Assembly (NCBI RefSeq): GCF_003073045.1
Contig: NC_037590.1
Span: 33,860,327 to 33,924,326, forward strand
DNA from: Pomacea canaliculata
Lineage: Eukaryota; Mollusca; Gastropoda; Architaenioglossa; Ampullariidae
Direction of reading: 5' to 3'
Length of the DNA: 64,000 nucleotides
The notes beneath the pieces were generated by a model that saw only the letters and a program-made list of their open reading frames with translations, was not told the DNA's origin and searched no databases. The position numbers were made by a program, and so were the translations under genes. Below are positions 37,401 through 49,029 of this stretch, piece after piece (positions within the stretch are counted from its first letter, which is position 1; each line of letters begins with the position of its first letter).

Positions 37401-40289
37401 GGAGGTGTGAAGGTCTACCCAGGCTAACTTACCACTCCTATTTTTCCCTCCGTGGGGTCAACCAGCAGGCGTTGTTAGGAGTTGAACCTCGTTCCATTTG
37501 AGACAGTGCTATGCTATGATATGTTCTGCTATGCTTGGCTATTCTGACACTAACTTGTGGTTCCACAGGGAGTGTAAAGGAGGGACAGTAGTTACAGCAG
37601 GGTTTTACGGGCTTCGTTCCACAACACGGAGCTGGCGCCGATGGGACGCAGAGATTCCATCGACCAGGTTCATGGAGCTCTTGCCTTTTGATATTCCAGA
37701 GGAAATGAGCATTCCAGCAGCTTCGTCTCTCTGGACGTTCACTGGACACATACTATGCTGATGTCTGAAGCAAACCACTAATGTGATTTAACGTGATAAA
37801 ATAATAATAACTAAATAACTAGACCTATTGTTTCTTATTTTAGAACACAGAGATACACGTACACACCTACCTACACATTCGCTAACATACATGCACGCGT
37901 ATGAATTTCAAATAGGCTTGCATGCCCGCAAATATATTGAAACATAAACGCAACATGCTTCCATTCGTCTGCCTGTCCGACAGAAACTCTGGCAGTGGTC
38001 TGACCGATGTGTGTGAGGGGCGCTGGCTGATATTTCAGATCGATGCTCCCGGCGATAACAACACAAAAGGCACATCTGTGCACTGTCGTCACGAGTATCG
38101 TTTATTTTATTTTTTATCGGGTATTATTAGCTGCAAAGGGCACTGACCTTTCACGATTTATCATCGTTGACAGCAGCAGACATTTAGTGCATGACTGTGG
38201 CTGCAAGTGCCCGTATATCTTGCAGACCTCGGGACGATCCGAACTCTTCATCACAATTCTTTATACGAATTGAAACGGAGAATAGGATGACTGTCAGAAA
38301 AATGTCGGCTTGACTTGGTAGAAAGATCGCTTACTGCAAGATGGTGTAGGAAGGAGGGGTAAGGGTTTTTGGCTATAGAAGGTCGTTGGCTCGAGACCTT
38401 CTTGGGTATGTGGCTGGATTAACTCCCCCTTCCCACCCAGATTACACTATGGCTCTTCGGCTCCAGTGACATTAAGAAAAGGGTATTTGACTTATCAGGA
38501 AAGGTAAAAGTCGCCTTCTACACTGGTAATTTTTACGATGCGTTTTAATGTCTGTTGTTGTTGTTGTTGTTGTTTTTGTGTTGTTGTTTTTGATTTTTTG
38601 GCAGTTCATCTAGAATCTCTGACTGACCGGGACAATCAATAAATATAATGACGATGATAATACACGCATGCACGCACACACATAACAATCACGGAGATCG
38701 AATCCCCACTATTGCAGTGAAGACAATGGAGGAAGCAGGAGGCAGGACTGCAGACAAGAGGTCAAAAGGTCAAGTACCAAGAACACTGTCAGCATGCTGT
38801 GAGATTGTAAGGTTAGTCTTTGGGACCTCGGCACGCGCAGTTAATCGACTGGCATTGCTGGCGGCTCTGGTGTTTGCCAATCCTCCTTTTATCAAACTCA
38901 TTATTTGCTCTCTGAAATGCTCTGCTGGTGCATGGGCTGCTGCTTGTTCTCAACTTCCGTTCTCTTCATCGCCAAAGTCATCGTCACAAACTGTCGTTGT
39001 GTTTCAGACATTCCAACTAGAGGTCAGGGGTCAAGAAAACGAGCGAAAAAACAGATACACAACCTTGGATTCAAAGACAAAGAAAGAAGACAACAAAGAC
39101 AACAGTAGAGAGAATTCTAACATTTTCGCCAATAACAATCATAGATACAAGTCCAGGAATGGAAAAATCAATGGAGTTCAATATCTGAGGCATTAAGTTC
39201 AGTAGTTCTAATAATAACCTCTACGAGTTCCTTCAGCTAAATACTTGCACCTCAGTGGTTCTGGGGATTGTTGGGGCTTAATGGCAATGGCACCATCAGC
39301 TCAAGATGGTTCTTAGTTCTATCCTTCGTCATATCACATTGATGTACTAAAGAACGATGTAAGCATGTCCATAAAGTATACAGACATGCATACACATGTG
39401 TGTATATCTATTCATGCATTTATATAACATGCATACACATACATTTAAATGCATTTGCATCAGTGATCGCATGCACATTCAATACACAGGATATATTTAT
39501 ATTAAACTATAATCAAAAGGACGGAGAGACGATCTCTCTTTTTTTTTCTCTTTCTCTCTTCCATCCTATCCATCCCCACTCACTCGCGAACACACGCGGC
39601 TGTAGTGACAGATGCTGAGATCCCAGATTGTTGTCGCCATCAGCTTGACAACCCGCCGAAGACTCTCATAACCTTCACCTTCACTGAATGATGTAACACT
39701 CGGATAGTCACAAACACCTGCTACTCAAAGTAGGTCATTTTTACTGGTGGTCTTTCAATAAATAGTTTGTGTGTTTTTGTGTACGTGTGTACGGGTGTAC
39801 GGGTGCGTTCTGTGCGTGTGCGAGTGCGTCCGAACTTGCCGACCTCTGTCCCGATTTTTATTCCTGTTTCGCATGTAACCTTGTCAGACAACATATGACA
39901 TCACTTTGCTTTATTTCTCCCAGAGAATTGTGTTCATCAGTCTTTTTACCGACAGCTTCTCTATGACAGCATTACACAGTTACGAACAACAGCAATAGTC
40001 ATCTTCCCAAATACTGCATGAAGTCTTTCGCCTTTCTGCGTTTGCTCGCACGCACTTACCATGATATATAACCTTAGCATCTGGCACAGTATAAAACACA
40101 ACCAACCATTACTCCATTACACAAGCGTTACGCTTCCTGAAGCATAAACACATTGTAATTGAAATCATAGTGCCAACACATTGTATCTCTGGAGGGAAAG
40201 GACAAAGAACATCTCTACAGACAGCAGAACATCGTACACAACAGTAAAATCAACATGTTGGTGCTTACCTTTAAGTACACACCCGACAT
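25446..40289 (-). CDS. SYT17: Synaptotagmin-17 (B/K protein) orthologue, 4 coding exons
   Basis: A membrane-trafficking protein with an N-terminal cysteine cluster and tandem C2 domains. Exons are 40289-40269, 34199-33267, 31368-31248 and 25797-25446 (stop TAA at 25446-25448). With three single-base frame breaks corrected the length is about 475 residues, essentially that of the vertebrate protein. Key motifs are a seven-cysteine N-terminal cluster, VIDMKPIEF, LTDEEKLAQYQLG, KDLPPPY with QDMAHSNPY, and DFDKFSRHCVIGQV in C2A. C2B carries GEMLLSLNYLPSAGRLNI, KAKQLLQTDL, DPYIKITLVH and QWHSLRSRQECD. C2A has Ser-Asn where Ca2+-binding C2 domains usually have Ser/Thr-Asp, in line with the Ca2+-independent behaviour reported for this family. 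SYT17 is typically Golgi/vesicle-associated. The breaks look like assembly errors because all domains are otherwise intact. Confidence 0.92.
28457..28512. repeat. (TTG)n/(CTG)n microsatellite
   Basis: About 15 TTG units run into CTGCTGCTGCTCTG. On the opposite strand it is an open (CAA)n/(CAG)n tract that would read as polyglutamine, but no gene model includes it. Confidence 0.95.
29165..29350 (+). repeat. tRNA-like SINE copy, best preserved
   Basis: An A-box-like GTAGTGGGTAAAACACTC is followed 40 bp later by GGGTTCGGATCTCG (B-box-like), then TTTCGGGACACTTTTTTG. A C-rich tail (CCCCACCCCCTTTTCACTCC) follows. This arrangement is that of a tRNA-derived SINE head with a unique tail. It cannot fold as a working tRNA. 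Confidence 0.6.
31248..31368 (-). CDS. SYT17: SYT17 exon 3: start of C2B
   Basis: TCGTTCTAG acceptor and CAG|GTAAGTG donor. Forty codons plus one base encode ERLDLGEMLLSLNYLPSAG, then RLNIDVIKAKQLLQTDLVGG, the first strands of C2B. Entry in phase 0 and exit in phase 1 fit both neighbours. This exon is too short to appear as an open frame of usual cutoff and is easily missed. Confidence 0.9.
31369..33266. other. SYT17 intron 2
   Basis: About 1.9 kb between the C2A and C2B exons. Contains two minus-strand open frames of 128 and 100 codons with hydrophobic segments (31861-32247 and 32414-32716) that match nothing I know. Otherwise AT-rich intronic sequence. Confidence 0.5.
33267..34199 (-). CDS. 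SYT17: SYT17 exon 2: cysteine cluster, Ser-rich linker, C2A
   Basis: Runs from a CATGTTGCAG acceptor to an AGG|GTGAGT donor, 933 nt. It starts with a CQSCGSLCDCCWCC cluster, a potential palmitoylation site, then a short Gln run and a Ser/Asp-rich segment. The conserved VIDMKPIEF lies in a different frame from both the cysteine part and the C2A part. The reading frame therefore shifts near the C run at 33883-33887 (one base too many) and back near 33824-33828 (one base too few). The two shifts cancel, so the exon keeps its length of 311 codons. C2A follows at about residues 175-300. Confidence 0.85.
35713..36070 (+). pseudogene. Probable LINE fragment (endonuclease-RT linker)
   Basis: An 81-codon frame reads ...KLRKFKKEEKQKDSKASSRE, then RKVYKRLLRGKEQTCVQLKM and DNEVNKPEELWDAVRR. 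A basic stretch with 'YK.L.R.K' followed by 'npeelW..vrr' is characteristic of the linker between the endonuclease and reverse-transcriptase domains of non-LTR elements. The frame stops immediately afterwards. Similarity is by pattern only. Confidence 0.45.
36560..37480 (-). pseudogene. Decayed LINE: 5' leader and start of the endonuclease
   Basis: On the minus strand about 36745-36662 gives TSIGT(stop)NVRFYTNERTGK, then after a shift KELANEREQYQWAIIGVSVV. This corresponds to the 'GTWNVRTL..GK...L..EM.RY.WDILGLSEVRW' start of apurinic-type endonucleases in non-LTR retrotransposons. The roughly 700 bp upstream (to about 37480) is G+C-richer than its surroundings and lacks an open frame, as expected for a 5' UTR. 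No 3' part is present in this orientation nearby, so it is an eroded copy. Confidence 0.55.
38330..38510 (+). repeat. SINE-like copy (divergent)
   Basis: GGTCGTTGGCTCGAGACC is B-box-like and is followed by a C-rich AACTCCCCCTTCCCACCC tail resembling the tails near 29290 and 49160. It is weaker than the other copies because the A box is not clear. Confidence 0.35.
40269..40289 (-). CDS. SYT17: SYT17 first coding exon (seven codons)
   Basis: Encodes Met-Ser-Gly-Val-Tyr-Leu-Lys and ends at a consensus donor (AAAG|GTAAGC) in phase 0, exactly the phase needed by the acceptor at 34199. An in-frame TGA lies 11 codons upstream, so this is the first Met of the frame, and the context (ACGATGT) has A at -3. 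Adding it gives a total length matching vertebrate SYT17, where a short N terminus also precedes the cysteine cluster. The alternative is an internal start at Met within the second exon (34193). Transcript data are absent, so this remains a model. Confidence 0.5.
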
Positions 40290-40739
40290 CGTGGCCAGCT
40301 TACAGATGGATGAGCAGACTCACTGTGACAGTAGATGATGGAGACTTCGGTTGGCGTTACCTTCCAACAGGACAGATGGATGTAGGTTGTTATAGCCTTT
40401 CTTCCACTCTCAGTGGTTTGTTGTTGTTATTGTTGTTGGTGGTGCTGCTTTCAACCACAGAAGTGCTGTAAAATACAGGCGCACAGTGAGTCTGTTTCAA
40501 AATTTGTGTCGCCATAAACAAAAGCAAGGGAGACGCAGTTGGAAGAAAGGACTTAGATGGCATATGTATCTGGATGGCATCCCTAGACGACGGTTCCACA
40601 AGAACTCCTCTAGTCCTCACGTACTTGGTGTCCTTGACACTAGAGTGACTAGACCAACCTAGCAGCTGCAGGATAGATGGAAGAGGTCGGTCTTTAGACC
40701 GACATCTACGTTAGTAACAATAAAAACTAAATAAGTTCA

Positions 40740-41290
40740 TGGGAGAGTCGCATCCAGTCTGCAACGGCCAACATCCAGCCGATGTGACAACAGGATGATG
40801 AGGATGAGGAGCAGCAGCAGCAGCGACTGGTATGGATTTGCGGCAAGTCTGGCACTGGACAACAGCGAGGAATGACCATCAGCAGACTGCCCCTGACGCA
40901 CGTGCTGGAAGTACACCCTGCAACGGTAGGAATGGATGGAGTAGTGACTGACTGCAGGAGAGGCTGCTGCACCAAAATCTCGGCGAGGGAGCGAGACAGC
41001 TCGAGAGCGACCGTCAAGCAGCAGTCGTGGCCGGCTCGGCGGCGCCTTGGGTGTAAACAAGCCTGCAGTTACCCCCACCCCTCCAAACCTCGCCGACACA
41101 CAACAGCGTTGCCACCTCTTCCTCCCAGCGCCGTAGCTGAGGCCGTAGGTCGGCGCTCATGCGCGCTGGCGACAAAAACAAGCGCGCGACGCCGCCGTCC
41201 TGTACCGCGAGCCATGGACTGCGACCGTGGATCGATTCGATGGCGGTTCGCGCACTCGCGGTCTTGTACGTGACTTGCTACCGCACTACG
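40740..41290. promoter_or_regulatory. GC- and CpG-rich block, candidate SYT17 promoter/5' UTR
   Basis: Locally high G+C with many CpG dinucleotides (for example GCGCGCGACGCCGCCG near 41182) in otherwise AT-rich sequence, 0.45-1 kb upstream of the proposed SYT17 start exon. Such blocks often mark vertebrate and some invertebrate promoters. No TATA box or initiator could be assigned with confidence. Confidence 0.3.
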
Positions 41291-43874
41291 TGGTGGTCAC
41301 GTAGTCAGCACGTACCATCTCTCACCAACTCTCTGTCATTCTCTGTTGTATATCCTTTCATTTTCGTAGATAAAGAATGGTCATTTTCATCGTTATTCTC
41401 ATCAATATCATCATTATCATTGTCTCTATTAGGGGACCGAGTCTTCTTTGGCGTAACAAGTGGCACATTTTTTAAGGTTCTTGTCCGCATGGATGAGGAA
41501 TAGCACAGGTTTTGCGAGCGTTTCCCGTAAAAGCAGATTGAAAGTTCGAGTTCATTCCATCGTACATGTTTTCAAGATGGTCTTAGAATTCTTTTCAACG
41601 TAGTTGTTTACTTTGGCATTGTCCCTCAATGTGTCTTTGATATTCTTTGCGACAAGCGGATTATTTGGGCTCCAGTGTCCGCGTGCGCAGTCGCGATAAC
41701 TGGAGGCTAATGCATGAACAATAAGCTAAAATATTTATAAAAATATTAACTATCTAGCATCCAGTATCACGATTGTGCACCCATCTCCTGAAGGCCTTAG
41801 ACAACCAACAGCACGAATTAGTACTACAATATAGGACATAATGGCTGAGGAACTGAACTCTTGTCGTGATGTCTTTATCCTGGACTATCCTGGCGTTGCC
41901 ACGCATTATTTAAGAAATAGAAAAAAAGATTTATTGATACCTGCAAAAGCGCAATAATGGACAACACTCGTGGGCTATTCTTCCATTTCTGGATGGCGAC
42001 AACAAAGAGGACGCCATCCCCTAAAAAACATGCAACAGATGTTAGGTGACAAAACAGCCCACAAATTAGCCATGCAAAAAAATGGGAACGAGTTTTTGCT
42101 AATTTATGAATCCTGATTGAGACTGTTGACAGAAAAGAGTATGGCTAGGACACAACAAAGATGACCTGGTGAGGGGCACACAGTACTCTAAGCGGCACAC
42201 TAAATATTACCAGTCAACTAAATTGTTCATATTTATAGGTGTTGTAGCTGTGCACACAACCCTACACACCAGACTTCCGTCATCTATCTCAGTTTTCATG
42301 GATCTTCAAGAATTTCATGGGAACTGCTATGGGGTAAGGCCTGACCCTCTCCTATCTTTTATCGAAATTTGTCTTCTTATCCAACATACATTGATTTCTG
42401 CAAGATTAGTATCATCACAGATAATAAATGATCAGCGATCAAAGAGCAGAAATATTAGACGAAAACAATATTTATAAGGTCTGTTGACCCTCGCAAGCAA
42501 CCAAATCGAAAAAAAGCTCTTGTACCTGCTGAAGTGCTTAGCCGAGCAATTGTAGGTTTGTCGTGCTGTATCGCCACGCCATGTTGCACATCTGTCGCAG
42601 CGGGTGTAGCGGTCCGTTTTAAAACATCGATGTTGTCACATGCGGCCGTCCGTAATCGCTGGTTTCCCCCCAATAGGAGGGGGAGGTGAGAGGGTAAGTG
42701 CCGGAGGGATGTCTGTGGTGCTGCTGTTGGTTACGATACGGGCTACGGTGAGAGAGGTTGATAAGGGTCAAGGACGGTGTTAATATGCACCTGGTGACTG
42801 TACTACATATCTAGCAATGCTCATCCTCTCCCTCCCCCTACTCTCTCTCTCTCACACACACACACATCATTAGTTACCTCCCTTGGTGATCTCAGAGTAA
42901 AATACAAAGACAGATCAACAGCAAAACAAGTCAAAGACCACAACTGTAGCTCTATGGACTGCAATATGCACTCGCCAACGAACAACGGTGCCGCCCTTTC
43001 TCCCCCGACCCCAGTTGTCCACCGTGATCTCTTGAGCTTAGCCAATCGTGGTCGTGCAACAGTCAGGTCACTGCTGTGACTATCCACAGACCTTTGACCT
43101 TAGTGACGTCATTTCCAGACTCGCAATGTTTCCCAGTCGTGACGGTGGGTTCGCATGCTACTGCCGATCGACCGACCGTTTGCGCGGGTTTGTTTTCCCT
43201 TCTCCAATTGACTTCATCCTGACCCCTTGCTATAAAATAATCGGTCCTGTTCATTCGTGTTCTGCTTTCTTTCTATAAATATCTTTCTATTCTTTCTCCT
43301 TCCATTTCCCCTTCTTTCTCTCTCTCTGTGCTGTATCTCCTTACCTCTCTCTCTCTTTTTCCTATTTTTTCCTGTTTCCCCTTCTCTCTCTCTCTGACCT
43401 GTCTATGGTAGAGGATGAGCGTGGTAGCCTGTTGACGAGTAAGGGGTGTACCTCGCAGATCATTTGTCTTTGAGGACAGACGAAGCAGGTCACGGTTTAT
43501 ATTCCAACTGATTTTGGCAGCATGACATCATCGGGCCGTTCGCAAGGGCGATGTACCCCTCAGTTGACCGCTTTTCCTCCTGCTGGCATCAGCCAACGAG
43601 CAGCGGCGATGTCGGCTGTCGTCGTTCTCCATGCATGTGTGTTGTGCGCGCGCACGAACGAGCAAGCGAGCAGACATCACGAAAGCTGTTGGCGCTGAGT
43701 TCGATGTAATCACAACCGTGGTTACCGTAGCATCGCAGATAACGGCATCGTCAGCCTTTTCTTCGCCTGCGTGCGTCAACTGACAAGAACAGAGACGACT
43801 ATGCGGCATAGAAACTTTCCACTGGTCGATGAACGACGAAGGGGCCAGACTGACCTCAACCACTATCCTCCGCT

Positions 43875-44130
43875 TTCTGCCGCAACTCCCAGGATTTTTG
43901 CCACAACTCCCGCGTGTTGGAAACGCTCGTCTTTTATTTTTCTTTTTGACACAACTCCTGCAAAACTTTGTCGAAATCCCAGTCTTGTTATCGCCAAGTC
44001 TCTTGTTTTTGCCACAACTCCGAGGGATTATTTAATTTGTTTGTTTGGGAAGTGGGGGTTGTTAGTGGGTTTTTTTCTTTTGTCGCAGCTTCAGTTTTTT
44101 TGCCGCTATTTCTGCAGTTTTTCCGTCACT
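43875..44130. repeat. Degenerate tandem repeat of a TTTTTGCCACAACTCC-like word
   Basis: The words CTGCCGCAACTCCC, TTTTTGCCACAACTCCCG, TTTTTGACACAACTCCTG, TTGTCGAAATCCC, TTATCGCCAAGTCTC, TTTTTGCCACAACTCCG, TTTTGTCGCAGCTTC and TTTTTTTGCCGCTATTTC occur in one orientation at irregular 20-60 bp spacing. This looks like an old minisatellite. Confidence 0.5.
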
Positions 44131-46611
44131 CACTCCTACATTATTTTGCCTGTTCAGGGCGCATTTTTTTTTTCCTTGGCAAGTAACTGCTGGTATGTGC
44201 CAACTCTAGACTTCGTGCTCGTCTTTGATAAACTCTTTAAACACGAAGCAAAAAATTTAACTATGGGTTCAATTCAAGGGGAAGGCGGCGCAAGAGAAAA
44301 GCTGATTGGAATAGCCACCACATCATGTGAACACGAGTAAAACCAGAAAATCCTACATAGCTATTCGATCAAATAACAGTGATTTTCCTGCTGAAGAAGA
44401 GAAGGGTTTTGTTTTGTGTGTGTTTTGGAGGGGTAGTTACTGCAATAATGTGCGATGTCAAGAAGGAAGTGCAAAGAGAAAAATAATTACACTGGTACGA
44501 AAACCTCGACATGCGGTTCAGACTTACTGACGTCCTTTTGCTGCACGTGAGAAGGATGCACATGAAAAGAGCAGCACCACTGAACGCATCTATTTACCGT
44601 GTGTGGGAAATTGAGGAACTTTCTTTGCAAGAGAAGGACTGTTATATAGATATAGTAATACAGCGCTGACAATGCAGTACAGTGTGGGCACCATCATCAC
44701 GCTTTAGGATGTTATTAGCAGGAATATATTGTATATTGTTTATTATTTATTGGTAACTGTTTACAGTCGTATAAAAACGTCACGAACATAGCCACAGATT
44801 CAGATTAAAAAGACCCTTTAGGTCAATGAAAGCTTTGTTGTATACACGTTTGATAGCAAGAAATTTCTTTTTCAAAATAAAATATATTTTAAGATTATTG
44901 TCTACAGGTTGAGGTACACACCTGATAAACTCCGGTCAAGACAGATTTACAGCATGCACCATGGGATACATCACGGGACGTCAGCTGTCACGAACTGAGA
45001 AAATAAATTGTCCTCCCCACCTAAACAAAACAAAACAAGCTCTAATTTACAAAGATATCTTCTTGGCCCACTGTAATCAAAGAAACTGTTTTGTTTGCTT
45101 GTTTGCTATTTTCAAGACCTGTTAGTATCATCAGAAGTGAATGAACTGCGAACACATACCTGGAATGAATTTAATTTTGAATGTAAAAGTTAATCTGCGT
45201 TTATGTTACATGATGACTACGAGACAACGGTCGACTGATGAGTGTTTGTGTTCCCCAAACCGGATAAGGTTTCATTGATGATGTTTTCCAGTCCCACCTC
45301 ATTTGTCGTCTGGACCCTAATCTCTACTTTTCTCTTTGAGAAGATTTTGTTGCAGCCATCAAGACTTGGAGTTTTATTACCAACATCAGCCATGAAATCC
45401 ACCTCATCTCAGCAACAAAGCATTCGAGTTTGTCACCTTTATATTTGTTGGCGTCTTCTACTTTGTTTGGTTATTTTTTTCGAAGAGATTTCCTCTGTGT
45501 TTACAGTCTCCACTGGCCGCAGCGAATCCCTCTTTACACGTCTCTGTATAAAAAGAGGACCTTGTCTTGTTAAAGAATTCGACCTTGAGTTTATTTACTT
45601 ATATTTAAAACAATTATTACAAATAATATGGTCCACAAAAGTCTCTCGGATCCACTCCTTCCGTCACGGTGTGCAGTGCCTGGACGACTTGCCTGGATAC
45701 CTCCTTGCAGTGACTTTTGTCTCGGAGTATGCAGATTTTTCTACGTTTCAACACCAGCAACAAGCTCTTAAAATACGGTTCTGGTTGCCTGGCAACGATT
45801 TGGCGAAGAGTCAGCGCTATAGGCGCTATCGATCGTCTGCCCCACGTCTTTGCTGGTCCTGGCGCAGCCTTGAGGTGATCAGACCCCTGGGTTAAACGAG
45901 GACCACCGCTATTTATATCTATTTCTAATCAACATACATATATGTTACATTTATTCTTCAGACTTTATAAAACATCTTCGACCTGTGGATTTTTTAGTTC
46001 CGCAAAAATTTTTTTTTTTAAAGGGGATTAACTTGCAATAAAGGTACTGATATTTTTTCTTAACGTCGGGCCAAAGGTGGACATGTGCTGAAGGAATACG
46101 GCCGGAGGTGAGGTGGTTGAGAAACCAGTGAATTGCTAACAACACGGCCAGCGGGCGGCAGAAGTCTCGTCTGCGGGGTTTCCCGTGAAGATGTTGACGG
46201 CGATCAAAAGCCGATGGAGGAGGTGATGGGGGCAGTGAGAAGGTCCGGCAACAGCATCTGGTATGTGACCGGAGGGCCAAACGGACAAGGATTTCAAGAC
46301 GCCTAGACGGGACTCGGAGAAGGAATGATGAGACTACTTGCATCTTTCTCCTTTCACCGAGTGTAGAGTACTTGGCCTTGGAAGCTGAAGAAAACAGGTG
46401 CTCGATGTATCAGGACAGACAGACAGCGGAAGGAGCGGGACAGAGAATGCATTTCACGTGCCGTGCTGGACTCACGGCGAAGCACTTGCGCTCCCTTTCC
46501 CCTACAACCACTACACTCTCAAGTGTTTTATTTCTGAACACTGTTACCAAAAACGGCACATCCTTTTATAAACCTGAAAGTGTTCGAGAGAGTTGAAATA
46601 CATCCTGTGTT

Positions 46612-46745
46612 ACAGTATGTTGTAATAAGGACACATATGGGACGCATATGATAAAGACACTTTCATGATACACATATGATAAAGACATATGTGACACACG
46701 TAAGAAAAGGACGCACACGAATACATTCATATGAATACCATGACA
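46612..46745. repeat. Degenerate repeat around CATATGATAAAGACA
   Basis: GGACACATATGGGACGCATATGATAAAGACACT, GATACACATATGATAAAGACATATGTGACACACG and later GGACGCACACGAATACATTCATATG share the palindromic CATATG and an AAGGACRCA word. Likely an eroded minisatellite. Confidence 0.5.
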
Positions 46746-48169
46746 TGGATCATTTGGACTATTGCATGTCCATTATTAAGACATATTTCAACACTTTAAA
46801 ACACATTAATATACAAAAAAGGTTGTTTATTTTTTGGTAACAAAATGTCTAACGGGAGAAGAGCACTAAAGTATGAGGTACGGAACTCTTTACCTATACC
46901 TGCCATGTGGGAAGCTGAGACCGCTGTCTAACAGCACCGCGTCTCTGTTGACAAACGGACAAATTGCTTTTAGCGTGCATTTGTGAGCGACGGCAGATGC
47001 AAGCAGAGCTCGTGTATCACTTGTAACGATCGGGTTCACCCCCTTCCTTGTTACCTCCCCCTGGTTTCCCCCCAAAAAACTCTCAACCTTCCTCCCAAAT
47101 CCGTGTAGACGCACCTGGTGCACGTCGATACCGTGTGTAAAATGTGGGTTACTAGCACACTGTGCACAGCGTGAAATAGCGATGCCATTTTTTCAATGAT
47201 TAAACTACAAAATAGTTGATTAAAGTCGGTTCGATTCAGTAAATAAAAAGCAACTACAAAGAACATAATTACTAACCGGTATAATTTATTGTTTTATTAC
47301 CGAGCGGAAGGTTGGGACGCCATATTGTGAGCTGAATGTGAAGAAGTGCATGCCGTTGATTCTGCACTTTTATTATTGCCCTCGTCATCAGACACTAGAA
47401 CAGAAGTGGTATTATTCACTACGGCAGGTGATTTTATTTCTATCATGGGTAACTGCTGTGCAGACGACATACGTTACTCATTGTTGAGGTGGCACTAGCC
47501 GAAGGAAGGAAAAAAACGAAGAAAAGGGATAAAGAAATAAAAGAGTCAGTGATTCCACTGAGCTGTTTATTAGTCTAACCGACCCGCTTTGTCAAACATG
47601 AATATCATTCAAATTATTACTGACTTTCATTTATAAAAATCTAAATCCTAAAGGTTCAAAAGTTCTAGCCGGTTCTCAAATACAATTTAACGTGAACTTG
47701 GGAAATGATCAGTTAAAAGATAATTTTTTACCCCGACATCAATCACATTTTTACAAAATCAAGATATATTTGGCTAGTGGGTGGACAATTTTTTCAATGA
47801 CAGTACGGCTGAGTGCAATGTACTATGTTTTAAAGTCTGAATTAGCTCTACTTTCATCTTCTAGAAACACGTCTACAAATATCACCATGCACAAAAAATG
47901 GTCGAAATCGTTATGTCACCCTTGTACACAAACTTAATTAACATATAGTCCAGATTTCCCATTGGCTAAGGCCTTCAGTGTGTAAACGTATCACAACGGA
48001 GAATGCGCTCTTGCCAGACCGACTTCCTCCTCTATAATCTTCATGTCTGTGCTGCTGATCTTTTTCAGGGTGTAGTGATTTTTGTAATCGTGTTTCTTGA
48101 AAAACAGAAAAGGGAGTATTTACCTAAATTTGCAGTATTTTGCAATGTGTGTGAGTGAAGGTGCATTTG

Positions 48170-48290
48170 ATGCCTGCCCTTAAAAGAGGGGATGTGCTTG
48201 TGCACGTGCATGTATCAAGGCGCTTTGAGTCAACTGTTGTTGGAGAAAAAGCTCTCTATAAATGCACTGACTGATTGATTGATAACAAAT
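48170..48290 (+). repeat. Retroposon 3' tail with (TGAT)n end
   Basis: GGCGCTTTGAGTCAACTG, then AAAAAGCTCTCTATAAATGC, then ACTGACTGATTGATTGAT. The 'cgctttgag...aaagcgctctataaatg...(TGAT)n' pattern is a widespread tail of aquatic-animal SINE/LINE elements. Confidence 0.55.
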
Positions 48291-48656
48291 TTTTAAACAC
48301 TTTCACTTCACTAAAATCCTTTGAGCAAGCGCTAAAAAAGTCAGGAAACGAAGAAAATATTTTAATCATGAGCTAGACATCTACAGGAGATGACAGAGGT
48401 GAGTCTGCGGTGCCGGTCCCCCTCTTCCCCCTCCGCCACACACGTTGGCGTGTGTGCATTTACCAAATAAAGCCATCCACCCCCACCTTCGTACCCCTAT
48501 CCAACAATGATGACAGGTCTGTCGATGGTTGTGCAGTTCCCAGGAACATCTGCGGTACACCTGGGGACGTGCGGTGTTTGCTGACCGCCAGACGCGCTAA
48601 TGGATTCGCCCTCGGCCGTGTGTAGGAGGGCCAACCGTTAGCTAAATACACCTATC

Positions 48657-48725
48657 GTTTTGTTTGTTTGTTTGTTTGTTTGTTTGTTTGTTTGTTTGTT
48701 TGTTTGTTTGTTTTGTTTTGTTTTT
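48657..48725. repeat. (TTTG)n microsatellite
   Basis: About 15 uninterrupted TTTG units ending in TTTTGTTTTG. Confidence 0.95.
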
Positions 48726-49029
48726 GCTTGCTTTTGTACAGTATGTGTGCAACTCGTATCGTGAACCACAAAAAAAACAAACAGAATTACCCTGCACACA
48801 ACGTAACCCTTTTACCTTTTGAACTGGCGCCTCATGTAGATGAACTAGGTTTGGTTAAAATATCATCACCATCTTGGGGTGTTTTTTTTTAAATGGAGCT
48901 CTGAGGTTTAAAAAGAAGCTTTCTATGAATTTTTAAAATAATTTTAAATAATGTTGGGATTCAGTTAACAGCAGATAACGATGAAGATTACAAAGATTAA
49001 TTTAATAACGGATTCTCCTGTTACCCCTT

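Larger units (their letters stand above)
34200..40268. other. SYT17 intron 1
   Basis: About 6 kb separating the seven-codon first exon from exon 2. It holds two LINE remnants (about 35713-36070 plus, about 36560-37480 minus), a SINE-like copy (about 38330-38510) and a (TTG)n tract (38553-38573). TG-rich stretches occur near 36150 and 39770. No other exon was recognised. Confidence 0.5.

Noticed and set aside
42169..42477. 102-codon plus-strand frame with a putative acceptor
   Set aside because: No recognised motif, no matching exons, and ordinary AT-rich composition. Likely chance.
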